A DNA stretch of 58,231 bases. It comes from Clostridia bacterium (lineage in GTDB: Bacteria > Bacillota > Clostridia > Oscillospirales > CAG-272). The notes under the pieces are model-generated. The model was given only the letters and a program-made list of their open reading frames with translations. It was not told the origin of the DNA and ran no database searches. The position numbers and the translations under genes are program-made. The DNA is taken from positions 1 to 58,231 of the forward strand of contig JAFTXO010000038.1 in the NCBI GenBank assembly GCA_017461765.1, in the 5' to 3' direction. This document shows, in pieces, positions 1-8,121 of the stretch (within the stretch, counting starts at the first letter, position 1; every line of letters starts with the position of its first letter).

Positions 1-124
1 AAAAATTAATGGAAATTCTTAATTTCTACTCCAACAGAGCTATTATAAAATCACAGGGCAAAGGCTAAACAAAGCCAAGTGGTGCTTGCCTTTAAGGCTA
101 CCACGAGCTTTCCACGACATGCTA

Positions 125-205
125 AAATTGTCCGCGACGAGGCGAACAATCCCTCCACCACCAAAGGTGGTCCCCCTCCCTTTACACAAAGGAGGCGGGG
201 GCAAG
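125..205 (-). repeat. Dispersed intergenic repeat (GTGTAAAGGGAG family)
   Basis: Read on the minus strand, this stretch has TTTGTGTAAAGGGAGGGGGA followed by a small ACCACC/GGTGGT hairpin and GGAGGGATTG. The same block, with changed hairpin bases, recurs near 13157-13205 and in part near 56663-56740. It lies between genes and has no ORF. It is a genome-wide dispersed intergenic repeat by inference; its function is unknown. Confidence 0.6.
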
Positions 206-222
206 GCATTTGAGGGCTTATT

Positions 223-344
223 GAATCGTTACTTCAAGAAATAACGATTCAGCTAAATTCGTGCGTTGCACGAGCTAAATTTGCGTTTCACGCAAGCTAA
301 ATTGGGCATAGCCCAGCTAAATTCAAGCAAAAAGCTTGAGCTAA
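223..344. repeat. Poly-hairpin array with AGCTAAATT spacers
   Basis: Five perfect short hairpins follow each other: GAATCGTTA/TAACGATTC (223-250), CGTGC-gtt-GCACG (260-272), TTGCGT-ttc-ACGCAA (281-295), TGGGC-ata-GCCCA (303-315) and TCAAGC-aaaaa-GCTTGA (323-339). They are separated by the near-invariant spacer AGCTAAATT. Stem sequences differ completely while the spacer is kept, so the dyads rather than the bases are what is conserved. A terminator-like hairpin follows at once. The two-hairpin array near 1814-1856 uses the same spacer. No function is known to me. Confidence 0.75.
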
Positions 345-352
345 TACATTTA

Positions 353-381
353 GGGAGCAGGTTTAACTTGTTCCCTTTTTT
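353..381 (+). terminator. Rho-independent terminator after the hairpin array
   Basis: GGGAGCAGG pairs with CTTGTTCCC across a TTTAA loop, including two G-U pairs, and is followed by a T-run. It closes the poly-hairpin array, which suggests the array is transcribed rightwards. Confidence 0.65.
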
Positions 382-539
382 GTGTTTGCTTTTTCTTAAA
401 TCTACTCTTCTCTACTGTCGCATTTTCAAGACATCTGAAGCTTCACATAATAAGCATTATTATTTAAAATATAATCGTGCGGGATACAACAAGGCTTGCT
501 TGACAAGTCACAAAAAAGAAAGTATAATAAAGGAGAACA

Positions 540-1118
540 ATGGAAGAAAATATTTTTAAAAAATTTGTTAATGATTTAATGCAAAACAAAAGTATTAGAG
601 GCTTTAGTGAAAATTGGGCGAATTGGATGTCCGTTATATCTGCAACAACTTGTGAAAAATGTTTAGAAGGACACGGAACAATAGCTCCAGCATCTATCTT
701 AGAAGGACAATTCGAAAAGCCTGTAAATGCACATGAAAATTGCAAGTGTAAATGGGTTCGCATGAGAACTAAAAAGGTAGGCACGGCAACAAACATGGGC
801 AACAATGGAGTAGATTGCATTTTGTTTTATTACAATTACTTGCCGAACTATTATATCACAAAGGAGGAAGCGTCAAGTAAAGGGTGGAAACCAAAAAAGG
901 GGAACTTATCAGAAGTTTGTCCAAACAAAGTGATTGGCGGAAATCCTTATAAAAATAAAAATAAGAAACTACCTACCGCATCAAACAGAATTTGGTACGA
1001 AGCAGACATTAACTATGAGGACGATAAAAGAAACCGTCAAAGAATACTCTACTCAAATGATGGATTACTGTTTGTTACATACGATCATTACGAAACATTT
1101 TACGAAATTACAGCATAA
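540..1118 (+). CDS. Barnase-like ribonuclease toxin with Cys-rich N-terminal region
   Basis: This 192-residue protein has a C-terminal microbial ribonuclease domain (about residues 98-190) closely resembling barnase. Lys108, Glu154 (in YEADINY), Arg164/Arg168 (in RNRQRIL) and His183 (in DHYETF) match barnase Lys27, Glu73, Arg83/87 and His102, so it should be active. The N-terminal part has C38-x2-C41, then H65-x2-C68-x-C70, resembling the Cys/His motif at the C-terminus of SPP1 gp7/Mu F-type phage head proteins. That region often sits in front of toxin domains. There is no signal peptide. Ribosome site AAGGAG lies just upstream. Two barstar-like genes follow on the same strand, as expected for a toxin-immunity cassette. 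Confidence 0.88.
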   Translation: MEENIFKKFVNDLMQNKSIRGFSENWANWMSVISATTCEKCLEGHGTIAPASILEGQFEKPVNAHENCKCKWVRMRTKKVGTATNMGNNGVDCILFYYNYLPNYYITKEEASSKGWKPKKGNLSEVCPNKVIGGNPYKNKNKKLPTASNRIWYEADINYEDDKRNRQRILYSNDGLLFVTYDHYETFYEITA

Positions 1119-1127
1119 GGAGAAAGC

Positions 1128-1460
1128 ATGTACGATCACAAGGAAAAATATATAATTGATTTTACAATGGTAAGCAGTTGGCGAGATATCCACACCATTC
1201 TTGCAAGAGAGTTCGATTTTCCCGATTATTATGGCCGCAATTGGGATGCGTTTTGGGATTGTATAACCGATCTTATATTAAGCTCTGACGGACTTAATAT
1301 AGAAATAATCGGAATCGATGAAATATACAGCAGATATAAAGAGGATATGGATATTTTCATTGAAACACTTAATGAGTTAAAGCATGTTTACAACGATAAA
1401 TATGCAAACGTAACAAAAATCGTAATCCATCGTGCAGGCTCGTTGATTGAATTGACTTAA
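1128..1460 (+). CDS. Barstar-family ribonuclease inhibitor, copy 1
   Basis: The 110-residue protein contains PDYYGRNWDAFWDC, the barstar core. Both aspartates equivalent to barstar Asp35 and Asp39, which block the barnase active site, are present, as is the Tyr-Tyr-Gly motif. It begins 9 bases after the toxin stop behind AAGGAGA, so it is surely co-transcribed and is the most likely immunity protein for the ribonuclease. It should act in the cytoplasm by binding the catalytic cleft. Confidence 0.9.
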   Translation: MYDHKEKYIIDFTMVSSWRDIHTILAREFDFPDYYGRNWDAFWDCITDLILSSDGLNIEIIGIDEIYSRYKEDMDIFIETLNELKHVYNDKYANVTKIVIHRAGSLIELT

Positions 1461-1482
1461 AGGCTTGATTTAAAGAGAAAGT

Positions 1483-1812
1483 ATGTTCGAGTACAAAGAA
1501 AAATACACAATAGATTTTACCAATGTGAAGCATTACTTAGAAATGCACTTTATTATAAAGAAAGAGCTTGATTTTCCCGATTATTATGGCTGTAATTGGT
1601 CTGCGTTTTGGGATTGTCTTACCGATATGGTTGGAGATGCCCCCATTCATATTGAAATCAGAGGAATTGAGGTGATTGAGCAAAAATTTGATGATGTCGC
1701 ATCAAAAATGATAGGAGTGCTAAAAAGATTCAAGCATTATGAGAACGATGAGTTTATAAATGATATTACAATAGAAATCGTTGACGGGGACAAAAGAACA
1801 CTCATAGAATAA
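1483..1812 (+). CDS. Barstar-family ribonuclease inhibitor, copy 2 (Asp35 replaced)
   Basis: This 109-residue paralogue of the preceding gene contains PDYYGCNWSAFWDC. The residue equivalent to barstar Asp35 is Ser, while Asp39 is kept. It follows copy 1 by 22 bases with AGAGAAAG upstream. The altered contact residue suggests a different ribonuclease partner, or a weakened duplicate. It could be an orphan immunity gene kept against toxins of neighbours; this is inference. Confidence 0.87.
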   Translation: MFEYKEKYTIDFTNVKHYLEMHFIIKKELDFPDYYGCNWSAFWDCLTDMVGDAPIHIEIRGIEVIEQKFDDVASKMIGVLKRFKHYENDEFINDITIEIVDGDKRTLIE

Positions 1813-1813
1813 C

Positions 1814-1856
1814 GGCTTGCTGCAAAGCCCGGCTAAATTCAAGCAAAGCTTGAGCT
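1814..1856. repeat. Short poly-hairpin array, second copy
   Basis: GGCTT/AAGCC is followed by the spacer GCTAAATT and then TCAAGC-aaa-GCTTGA and AGCTAAA. It is a two-hairpin version of the array at 223-344, on the other side of the barnase/barstar genes, and again runs into a terminator. Confidence 0.65.
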
Positions 1857-1869
1857 AAAATACAGTTAA

Positions 1870-1898
1870 GGGAATGAGCCCCGCTCGTTCCCTTTTTT
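1870..1898 (+). terminator. Rho-independent terminator of the toxin-immunity cassette
   Basis: GGGAATGAGC pairs with GCTCGTTCCC over a three-base loop, with one G-U pair, followed by TTTTTT. It ends the barnase-barstar transcription unit. Confidence 0.85.
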
Positions 1899-1991
1899 GC
1901 TGAATTATATGAAATTTATTGAATTGGCTTTATTGCTATGGTATAATTTAGTTGAGTATTCAGATTACTTAACAATACGCCCGATAATGTA

Positions 1992-2108
1992 AATTCCTAT
2001 ATTCAGGTAAACGATACACATTTGGATTTATCCTTCGGAAAATATGAGGTTAAAACCCTCGTTTACGAAAACGGTAGCCTTACCGAGTCTTATGAGCTAC
2101 TTATCTGA
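1992..2108 (+). pseudogene. C-terminal remnant of a larger protein (possibly GH38-like)
   Basis: An open frame without a start encodes about 38 residues ending at a stop, including SFGKYEVKTLVYENG. The pattern of a beta-strand with 'x-y-E-V-K-T-L' is reminiscent of the C-terminal end of family 38 glycoside hydrolases, but the fragment is too short to be sure. Nothing upstream continues the frame, so it is gene debris left by deletion or recombination next to the toxin cassette. Confidence 0.35.
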
Positions 2109-2150
2109 ATTTTATACTTGCATAATAAATAAAAACAAGGAGATAATAAA

Positions 2151-2210
2151 ATGAGTGATTACATTAACCCAATAGATGCGATTTTTGATGACCTTGTTGA
2201 GCAAGACTGA
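2151..2210 (+). pseudogene. Short ORF, 19 codons, possible truncated gene start
   Basis: A well-placed AAGGAG ribosome site precedes an ATG, but the frame stops after 19 residues (MSDYINPIDAIFDD...). The strong ribosome site and abrupt stop suggest the 5' end of a gene whose body was deleted. The sequence resembles the start of small DUF1292-type proteins, a guess only. It could also be a genuine tiny peptide. Confidence 0.3.
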
Positions 2211-2298
2211 CCTCTCTATTTAACAAATAAGAGATATTTTAACAAATAAGATTGACTTTTACCGATTTATAATGTAAAATTATAAAGAGGTGAATAGG

Positions 2299-2943
2299 AT
2301 GAACATTAAAGGTGCTATATTTGATATGGACGGCACGCTTCTTGACTCGATGGATTATTGGGCAACGGTTGCCGAGGAATATCTTCAAAAGCACGGCATA
2401 AACGCCGAAAAGGAAACGAACAGAGATTTTCTCGAAAAGGGTATGAAGGAATGGACTCTTGGCATAAACGAGAAATTCGCTTTCGATCGCTCCTTTGAAG
2501 AGGTGAAGCAAGGCATAAATTCGCTTATGTCCGAAAAATACAACACTGTTGTAAAGGTCAAGGACGGCGTGCGTGAAATGCTTGAGGAGCTTTATCAAAG
2601 AGGAGTTAAGATGTGTCTTGCTACGGCAACTGACAGAGCCTTGGTTGAGTCTATTCTCAAAAGACTCGGAATTGAAAAATACTTTTCAAGAATATTTACA
2701 ACGGGCGAGGTCGGTGTCGGCAAATCCGAGCCGCTCATATACGAGCTTGCGCTCGAATATCTCGGAACTCCAAGGGATGAAACCTACATATTTGAGGATG
2801 CTTATTATGCGCTCAAAACGGCTCACAACAACGGATTTAAGGCTGTCGGAGTTTACGACAAAAACGTATTCGTGAGCGAGGACGAGATAAAAGCTCTTTG
2901 CGATTATTACATTGATAAGGATAACAAATTTAAGTTATTTTAG
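2299..2943 (+). CDS. HAD-family phosphatase (beta-phosphoglucomutase-like)
   Basis: The 214-residue protein starts [17 protein letters not shown], with the HAD motif I nucleophile and acid/base Asp (DxD). Motif II is in CLATATD, the Lys of motif III in VGKSEP, and the acidic motif IV in [10 protein letters not shown] helical cap lies between motifs I and II. It belongs to HAD subfamily I (PGMB/YcjU/sugar-phosphatase group). Substrate cannot be read from sequence; small phosphorylated sugars are usual. ATG at 2299 is preferred over GTG at 2290 because AGAGG lies 8 bases upstream. Rubrerythrin follows after 13 bases. Confidence 0.85.
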   Translation: MNIKGAIFDMDGTLLDSMDYWATVAEEYLQKHGINAEKETNRDFLEKGMKEWTLGINEKFAFDRSFEEVKQGINSLMSEKYNTVVKVKDGVREMLEELYQRGVKMCLATATDRALVESILKRLGIEKYFSRIFTTGEVGVGKSEPLIYELALEYLGTPRDETYIFEDAYYALKTAHNNGFKAVGVYDKNVFVSEDEIKALCDYYIDKDNKFKLF

Positions 2944-2956
2944 GAGGATTTTTGAA

Positions 2957-3493
2957 ATGAGCAAATACGCAGGAACAAAAACACAAAAAAATCTTGAGGC
3001 TGCATTTTCAGGTGAGAGCCAGGCAAGAAACAAATACACCTACTTTGCATCTGTTGCTAAGAAGGAAGGCTACGAGCAGATCGCGGCACTTTTCTTGAAG
3101 ACAGCAGAAAACGAAAAGGAACACGCAAAGATGTGGTTCAAGGAGCTTGACGGTATCAGTGATACTGCGGCAAATCTTGTATCCGCTGCCGAGGGTGAGA
3201 ACTACGAATGGACAGAGATGTACGACGAGTTTGCAAAGACCGCTGAGGAAGAAGGCTTCACTGCTCTTGCAAAGAAATTCCGCCTTGTTGCAGAGATTGA
3301 AAGACATCACGAGGAAAGATACCGCGCGCTTCTTAAGAATGTAGAAACCGCACAGGTATTCGAAAAGAGCGAGGTTAAGGTTTGGGAATGCCGCAACTGC
3401 GGACATATCGTAGTCGGAACTAAAGCTCCCGAGGTTTGCCCCACCTGCGTTCACCCGAAATCATTCTTCGAAATCCACGCAGAAAACTATTAA
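2957..3493 (+). CDS. rbr: Rubrerythrin
   Basis: This 178-residue protein has an N-terminal ferritin-like four-helix di-iron domain with Glu ligands in [26 protein letters not shown] and [12 protein letters not shown]-terminal rubredoxin domain carries CRNCGH and CPTC. Rubrerythrins reduce hydrogen peroxide in anaerobes using electrons passed through rubredoxin. GGAGG lies just before ATG 2957. It is probably co-transcribed with the HAD gene and ends at a strong terminator. Confidence 0.95.
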   Translation: MSKYAGTKTQKNLEAAFSGESQARNKYTYFASVAKKEGYEQIAALFLKTAENEKEHAKMWFKELDGISDTAANLVSAAEGENYEWTEMYDEFAKTAEEEGFTALAKKFRLVAEIERHHEERYRALLKNVETAQVFEKSEVKVWECRNCGHIVVGTKAPEVCPTCVHPKSFFEIHAENY

Positions 3494-3551
3494 TCCCTCG
3501 AGCGGCGAAGTTCGTTTGAATTTAACGAGAATATAATTTATAATAAAATGA

Positions 3552-3580
3552 AAAGCTTGTGCAATCGCACAAGCTTTTTT
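3552..3580 (+). terminator. Rho-independent terminator after rubrerythrin
   Basis: AAGCTTGTGC and GCACAAGCTT form a perfect stem with a four-base AATC loop, followed by a T-run on the + strand. The A-run on the other side could also serve the converging pgsA transcript. Confidence 0.9.
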
Positions 3581-3587
3581 CCTTACC

Positions 3588-3629
3588 TCTTCACTATTCA
3601 CTCTTCACTATTCACTCTTCACTCTTACC
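3588..3629. repeat. TTCACTC/TTCACTA heptamer repeat
   Basis: TTCACTATTCACTCTTCACT and so on repeats five to six heptamers of TTCACT(C/A)T type. The same motif occurs at about 16210-16235 and 16912-16940, and in reverse orientation at about 54605-54625. It abuts the pgsA stop codon. It is a dispersed intergenic element of unknown role. Confidence 0.7.
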
Positions 3630-4208
3630 TTAATTATTTGGGTTTAGATATTTCCAATAAGCCTTAAGGTAATCAATGCCTGAGCCGACGGTCATTATGA
3701 TCATTGCGGCGACGAGAATATACGAGGCTATGCTCATTGTGTCGATGCCTGTAAGGATACAGAACACAGGCTCAAGGAGAAGAACAAGTATTGCTGCTAT
3801 TTGAGTTACTGTCTTGCATTTACCGAACCAGCTTGCCGCGATAACGCCTGCATCTGTGTTTGCGCAAACGAGGCGGATAGATGTAACGCCAAGCTCGCGA
3901 AGGAAAACTATCGCGCTTGCCCATACCATTACCTGACCCAAAATGCCCTCGCTCTTTACGGTGATCGTAAGAAGCGCCGCAAATACCATGAACTTGTCAG
4001 CCAAGGGATCCATGAATTTTCCGAAATTGGTCACAAGATTATATTTTCTTGCTATCTTACCGTCAAGCATATCCGTAAGCGCCGTAAGCGCAAAAACTGC
4101 CGCCGAGACTATTCCGCACACCACAGGGTCGGGAATATAGAGCATACAAGCCATAAATACAGGCACGAGCAGTACTCTTAAGATCGTTAATTGATTTGGT
4201 ATATTCAT
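3630..4208 (-). CDS. pgsA: CDP-diacylglycerol-glycerol-3-phosphate 3-phosphatidyltransferase
   Basis: This 192-residue integral membrane protein makes phosphatidylglycerol phosphate, the first committed step to anionic phospholipids. The CDP-alcohol phosphotransferase signature D-G-x2-A-R-x8-G-x3-D-x3-D is intact (DGKIARK ... GKFMDPLADK, about residues 48-70). Several hydrophobic helices follow. It begins with MNIPNQLTILR, typical for PgsA. Next to rimO and recA, as in many Clostridia. Confidence 0.93.
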   Translation of the reverse strand: MNIPNQLTILRVLLVPVFMACMLYIPDPVVCGIVSAAVFALTALTDMLDGKIARKYNLVTNFGKFMDPLADKFMVFAALLTITVKSEGILGQVMVWASAIVFLRELGVTSIRLVCANTDAGVIAASWFGKCKTVTQIAAILVLLLEPVFCILTGIDTMSIASYILVAAMIIMTVGSGIDYLKAYWKYLNPNN

Positions 4209-4321
4209 TTTTCACCTTTCCTTACCGCAGATGCGGTATGTAGTTTCGTCAAAAAGCATCAAAGAGCGACACTCCTCGGCGTTTTTCATATTTTATCGAC
4301 ACCTGTCGACATTTGTCACAC

Positions 4322-5653
4322 TCAGCAAACGGACGCTATAAAGTCGTAATCGTCGATCGCGTCGTCGATACGGACATTTATAAATTCTCCGATACCAAGC
4401 GTACCCTTGCGAGCCTTTATGAACACCTTTCCGTCGATTTCGGGAGCGTTGTCTGATCTGCGGGAAACGTAAACCTCAGCCACAGGGTCGAAGCTTTCAA
4501 CGAGAACCACGCACTCCGTGCCTATCTTCTTCTGAGCCATCTGCTCGTGGATATTAAACTGCTCGCGCATTATGATGTCGTAGCGTCTTTCCTTCTCATC
4601 CTCGTCTATCTGATCCTTGAAATCATACGCGGGAGTGTTCTCCTCGCGTGAGTAGGTAAACGCGCCGAAGTGTTCGAATTTCGCTTCCTTTATAAACTCG
4701 CAAAGCTCTAAAAAGTCCTCCTCGGTCTCACCCGGGAAGCCGACTATTGCGGTTGTGCGGATAGCAATTCCCGGCACTCCCTCGCGCAAACGCTTTATAG
4801 CATCCCTTACAGCCTTTTCATTTCCCTTGCGGTTCATTCTTTTAAGCACGTTGCCTGAAATATGCTGTATAGGAAGATCGATGTATTTTACGAGCTTGGG
4901 GTTTGTTTTAAACTCATTTATAAGCTCGTCGGTGATCTTATCGGGATAGCAATAAAGTATCCTTATCCAAGCTACGTCCGTCTCGTTTGCAATACGCGAA
5001 AGAAGCGTCGGGAGCTTGTATTCTCCGTAAAGATCGATACCGTACGCGGTCGTGTCCTGACCGATAACGACGATCTCCTTAATTCCCATATCGGCAAGCT
5101 CAGCAGCTTCCTTTATAAGGTCATCCATAGGTCTTGAGCGGAAGCGGCCTATTATCTTCGGTATAGCGCAGTAGGTGCAGCAGTTGTCGCAGCCCTCGGA
5201 TATTTTAAGATATGCCATAGTATCGCCCGTTGTGACGATCCTGTCGCCGCCGAGAGCAACGGTATTTTTATTCTCAAACTCACTGAATTTCTCGCCTTTA
5301 GCGACACTCTCCACGGCTTTTGCTATACTGTGAATGCTTCCGACGCCCAAAACCGCGTCGACCTCAGGCATTTCGTTTATAACCTCATCGCGATATCTTT
5401 CCGCAAGACATCCCGTCACCACGATGCCCTTTAAATTGCCGTGCTCCTTAAGCCATGCAATATCGAGGATATTGTCGATGGATTCCTTTTTTGCGCTCTC
5501 TATGAAGGCGCAGGTGTTTATTATTACTATATCAGCTTCCGTCTCCTCGGGGGTTATCTCGTATCCCGCATCCAAAAGATGCGAGAGCATAACCTCAATA
5601 TCAAGCTGGTTTTTTGGACAGCCGAGTGATACGAAGCCTACTTTAATTGCCAT
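4322..5653 (-). CDS. rimO: Ribosomal protein S12 methylthiotransferase RimO
   Basis: This 443-residue radical SAM enzyme would methylthiolate an aspartate of ribosomal protein S12. It has the N-terminal UPF0004 domain (GCPKNQLD, NTCAFIESA, GCLAERY, each giving one Fe-S cysteine), the radical SAM CxxxCxxC in SEGCDNCCTYCAIP, and a C-terminal TRAM domain. Length is normal. The start overlaps the 3' end of recX by 11 bases, indicating one transcript. RimO rather than MiaB or MtaB is supported by SLGCPKNQLD and the TRAM sequence. Confidence 0.94.
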   Translation of the reverse strand: MAIKVGFVSLGCPKNQLDIEVMLSHLLDAGYEITPEETEADIVIINTCAFIESAKKESIDNILDIAWLKEHGNLKGIVVTGCLAERYRDEVINEMPEVDAVLGVGSIHSIAKAVESVAKGEKFSEFENKNTVALGGDRIVTTGDTMAYLKISEGCDNCCTYCAIPKIIGRFRSRPMDDLIKEAAELADMGIKEIVVIGQDTTAYGIDLYGEYKLPTLLSRIANETDVAWIRILYCYPDKITDELINEFKTNPKLVKYIDLPIQHISGNVLKRMNRKGNEKAVRDAIKRLREGVPGIAIRTTAIVGFPGETEEDFLELCEFIKEAKFEHFGAFTYSREENTPAYDFKDQIDEDEKERRYDIIMREQFNIHEQMAQKKIGTECVVLVESFDPVAEVYVSRRSDNAPEIDGKVFIKARKGTLGIGEFINVRIDDAIDDYDFIASVC

Positions 5654-6296
5654 TTTTTCCGTCCTCTACAAAGCGCCTGATGCCTTCCTTGATGTCGTCA
5701 AAGGAATAGCCGAAGTTCATAAGCGAATTTACCATCTTGCGCTTTGCATCTGCTTCCATTGGAAGCGGATTATATTTATGTTTTAAAATATAAGCGCAAT
5801 TCTCGGCAAAATCGATCTTTTCAAACTCTTCCTTGGCAAAGGCATCAACGATATCGCGCTTAAAGCCCTTTCCGATAAGCTCATTTTTTATTTTTATTCT
5901 TCCGAATTTTTTCTTAAGATATGTGTCGAGCAAAAGCCCCATCTGCTTGGGCTCGTCAATGTAGCCTCTGTGCTCCATATAAAGAGCCACGTTCTCGCAA
6001 AGCTCCTGCTGAAAGCCCCTTTGGCGAAGCTTTTTTACAAGCATACTTTTGTTATTTTCGCCGTAGGAAAGAATCGTAAATGCTTGACGGCGCGCGTTAT
6101 CAAAAAGCATCTCTTCTCTTATCTCAAGAAAATGCTCGTCATCTATCACATCACCCTCGCTTATGTCTATCCTCTCGTATTGACTCTCGGACATGAGCAT
6201 CTCAAAATTAGTGCCAAGCGACGAGGTCACAAAAAAGGTATAACCCTGAGGGGATTGCTTTATCTTTTCTACTTTGTAATAAATCTCTTTTTCCAT
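5643..6296 (-). CDS. recX: Regulatory protein RecX
   Basis: This 217-residue protein modulates RecA filaments. It has three-helix repeats of RecX type: KSMLVKKLRQRGF, VALYMEHRGYIDE, KFGRIKIKNELIGKGF, and a last repeat with MVNSLMNFGYSFDDI. It lies 12 bases after recA on the same strand, the usual recA-recX arrangement. The N-terminal 60 residues form the beta-rich extension seen in Gram-positive RecX. Confidence 0.88.
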   Translation of the reverse strand: MEKEIYYKVEKIKQSPQGYTFFVTSSLGTNFEMLMSESQYERIDISEGDVIDDEHFLEIREEMLFDNARRQAFTILSYGENNKSMLVKKLRQRGFQQELCENVALYMEHRGYIDEPKQMGLLLDTYLKKKFGRIKIKNELIGKGFKRDIVDAFAKEEFEKIDFAENCAYILKHKYNPLPMEADAKRKMVNSLMNFGYSFDDIKEGIRRFVEDGKNGN

Positions 6297-6308
6297 ATCA
6301 ATAATATA

Positions 6309-7415
6309 TCAGTCTTCAATGTTGAGTGAATCGAAGTCAAAATCGTCCGTGTCTATCTTGAAATCCTCGGGCGCTTCCGCTTCGCCGTTTGTGATCTTTT
6401 CCTTTATTTTTGCTTCAAGCTCGCTCATTAATGCACTGTCTGCCTCAATGTGAGCCTTCATTTTGTCCTTGCCCTGTATCTTAGTGCCCGCATAGGTGAA
6501 GAACGATCCGCTCTTTTCGATAAGCCCCATCTCGATAGCGGCATCTACGATCTCGCCCGATTTGGAAATTCCCGAGCCGTAAAGAATGTCAAACTCCGCA
6601 GTCTTGAACGGGGGAGCGACCTTGTTTTTAACTACCTTCGCTTTTACACGGTTTCCGTACGCATCACTGCCCGTTTTAAGAGTTTCGCTCTTTCTTATAT
6701 CAATTCTTACCGATGCGTAGAATTTAAGAGCATTACCGCCCGTTGTCGTTTCGGGATTGCCGTACATAACGCCGATCTTCGAACGGAGCTGGTTTATGAA
6801 TATGAGGATACAGTTCGATTTTGCGATAGCTCCCGCAAGCTTACGAAGCGCCTGCGACATAAGTCTTGCCTGAACGCCCATGTGAGGGTCGCCCATTCCG
6901 CCCTCTATTTCAGCCTCGGGAACGAGAGCTGCAACGGAGTCTATGACGATTATATCGACCGCTCCCGAATGAATAAGCGTTTCGGCAATCTCAAGAGCCT
7001 GCTCGCCGCTGTCGGGCTGAGATACCAAAAGATCATCTATCTGTACTCCGATTGCCTTTGCGTATATGGGATCGAGCGCGTGCTCGGCATCGATAAACGC
7101 CGCCGTTCCGCCCGTTTTCTGACTTTCCGCTATCGCGTGAAGGGCAATTGTAGTTTTACCTGAGCTTTCAGGACCGTATATCTCAATAATTCTTCCCTTA
7201 GGAAGTCCGCCCACGCCAAGAGCAATATCAAGCATGAGCGAGCCCGTTGAAACGGCGCTTATCTGCATTTTGGGAGCATCGCCAAGGCGCATAATAGCTT
7301 CCTCGCCTCGATCCTTCTTTATCTGCGCGATAGCAGTTTCAAGAGCTTTTTTCTTCTGCTCCGCGGTAAATTCCCCAAGAGCTTCTTTTTTCGTATCTTT
7401 TTTCTTTGTTGCCAT
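6309..7415 (-). CDS. recA: Recombinase RecA
   Basis: This 368-residue DNA-strand-exchange ATPase has Walker A GPESSGKT, Walker [13 protein letters not shown], loop L1/L2 regions ([30 protein letters not shown]) and the usual acidic C-terminus. GAAGGAGAACTC just upstream supplies the ribosome site. No clear Gram-positive LexA box (GAAC-N4-GTTC) is seen in the 76 bases upstream. An AT-only dyad GAAAAATAAT/ATTATTTTTC occupies 7432-7454. Confidence 0.98.
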   Translation of the reverse strand: MATKKKDTKKEALGEFTAEQKKKALETAIAQIKKDRGEEAIMRLGDAPKMQISAVSTGSLMLDIALGVGGLPKGRIIEIYGPESSGKTTIALHAIAESQKTGGTAAFIDAEHALDPIYAKAIGVQIDDLLVSQPDSGEQALEIAETLIHSGAVDIIVIDSVAALVPEAEIEGGMGDPHMGVQARLMSQALRKLAGAIAKSNCILIFINQLRSKIGVMYGNPETTTGGNALKFYASVRIDIRKSETLKTGSDAYGNRVKAKVVKNKVAPPFKTAEFDILYGSGISKSGEIVDAAIEMGLIEKSGSFFTYAGTKIQGKDKMKAHIEADSALMSELEAKIKEKITNGEAEAPEDFKIDTDDFDFDSLNIED

Positions 7416-7491
7416 TTGAGTTCTCCTTCAGGAAAAATAATTTGATTATTTTTCTATTGCTTCAGTCTCGTGTTGGGACAGAGCCATCTAA

Positions 7492-8115
7492 TTAAACATA
7501 TGTGCTGGTGTCAAGTCTCCATCCGCCGTATAAGCTTTCGCCGTTTTCCTTGCCTTCGTAAACGAGCGTGATCCTGTTCGTGTAGCCGTCCTTAGTCGTT
7601 ATTTCGGCTACTATGAAGCTTCTTGAATTTTTTATTATTTTAGTAGTGCTGAAATCATATTCACCAAACTCTTCAATAGTCGGCTCGATCTTTTCGTATA
7701 CGTAAAGATATCCGTTTCCGTCAGTTGAGCCGCCCCTTGCGGTGTAGCGCGTGAAATTGCTTACCCCGTAGCTCGATTGAGGCATAAATGCCATATCTAT
7801 AATGCTCTCGGCATATTCCTTTGAGAAGATCTCGTAGGTCTTTTTCTCAAGATCATCTCTTGACTGATACGGACTCTCTGCCGATACGGGAGAGAAATCG
7901 TCACTCTCTATACCGTTATCGTTAAACGAAAGCCCTATGCCGAAATATATCTCGTTAAGCTCCAGGGAGTCCTTTACTATGTCGTTTACAATATCCAGAG
8001 CCTCGTCGTTGCTCACCCTCCTGCCAAAAAGGAATACTCCGCCTATTATAAGAAGGGTTGCCACAAGAATGACAGCACATACTATTATCGTTATTGTTAT
8101 CGACTTCTTTTTCAT
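7492..8115 (-). CDS. Membrane-anchored protein of unknown function
   Basis: This 207-residue protein has an N-terminal basic MKKKS stretch and one transmembrane helix (about residues 7-29), then a polar extracytoplasmic domain. I recognise no family. It starts only 6 bases after the gyrA stop, so it is the last gene of the gyrase transcript. The external part contains many charged residues and no cysteines. Confidence 0.7.
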   Translation of the reverse strand: MKKKSITITIIVCAVILVATLLIIGGVFLFGRRVSNDEALDIVNDIVKDSLELNEIYFGIGLSFNDNGIESDDFSPVSAESPYQSRDDLEKKTYEIFSKEYAESIIDMAFMPQSSYGVSNFTRYTARGGSTDGNGYLYVYEKIEPTIEEFGEYDFSTTKIIKNSRSFIVAEITTKDGYTNRITLVYEGKENGESLYGGWRLDTSTYV

Positions 8116-8121
8116 CAGCTG

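Noticed and set aside
266-559. 97-residue frame at the left edge
   Set aside because: It runs through the hairpin array and terminator and has no ribosome site.
6309-7490. LexA operator before recA
   Set aside because: No GAAC-N4-GTTC match is visible in the upstream 76 bases.
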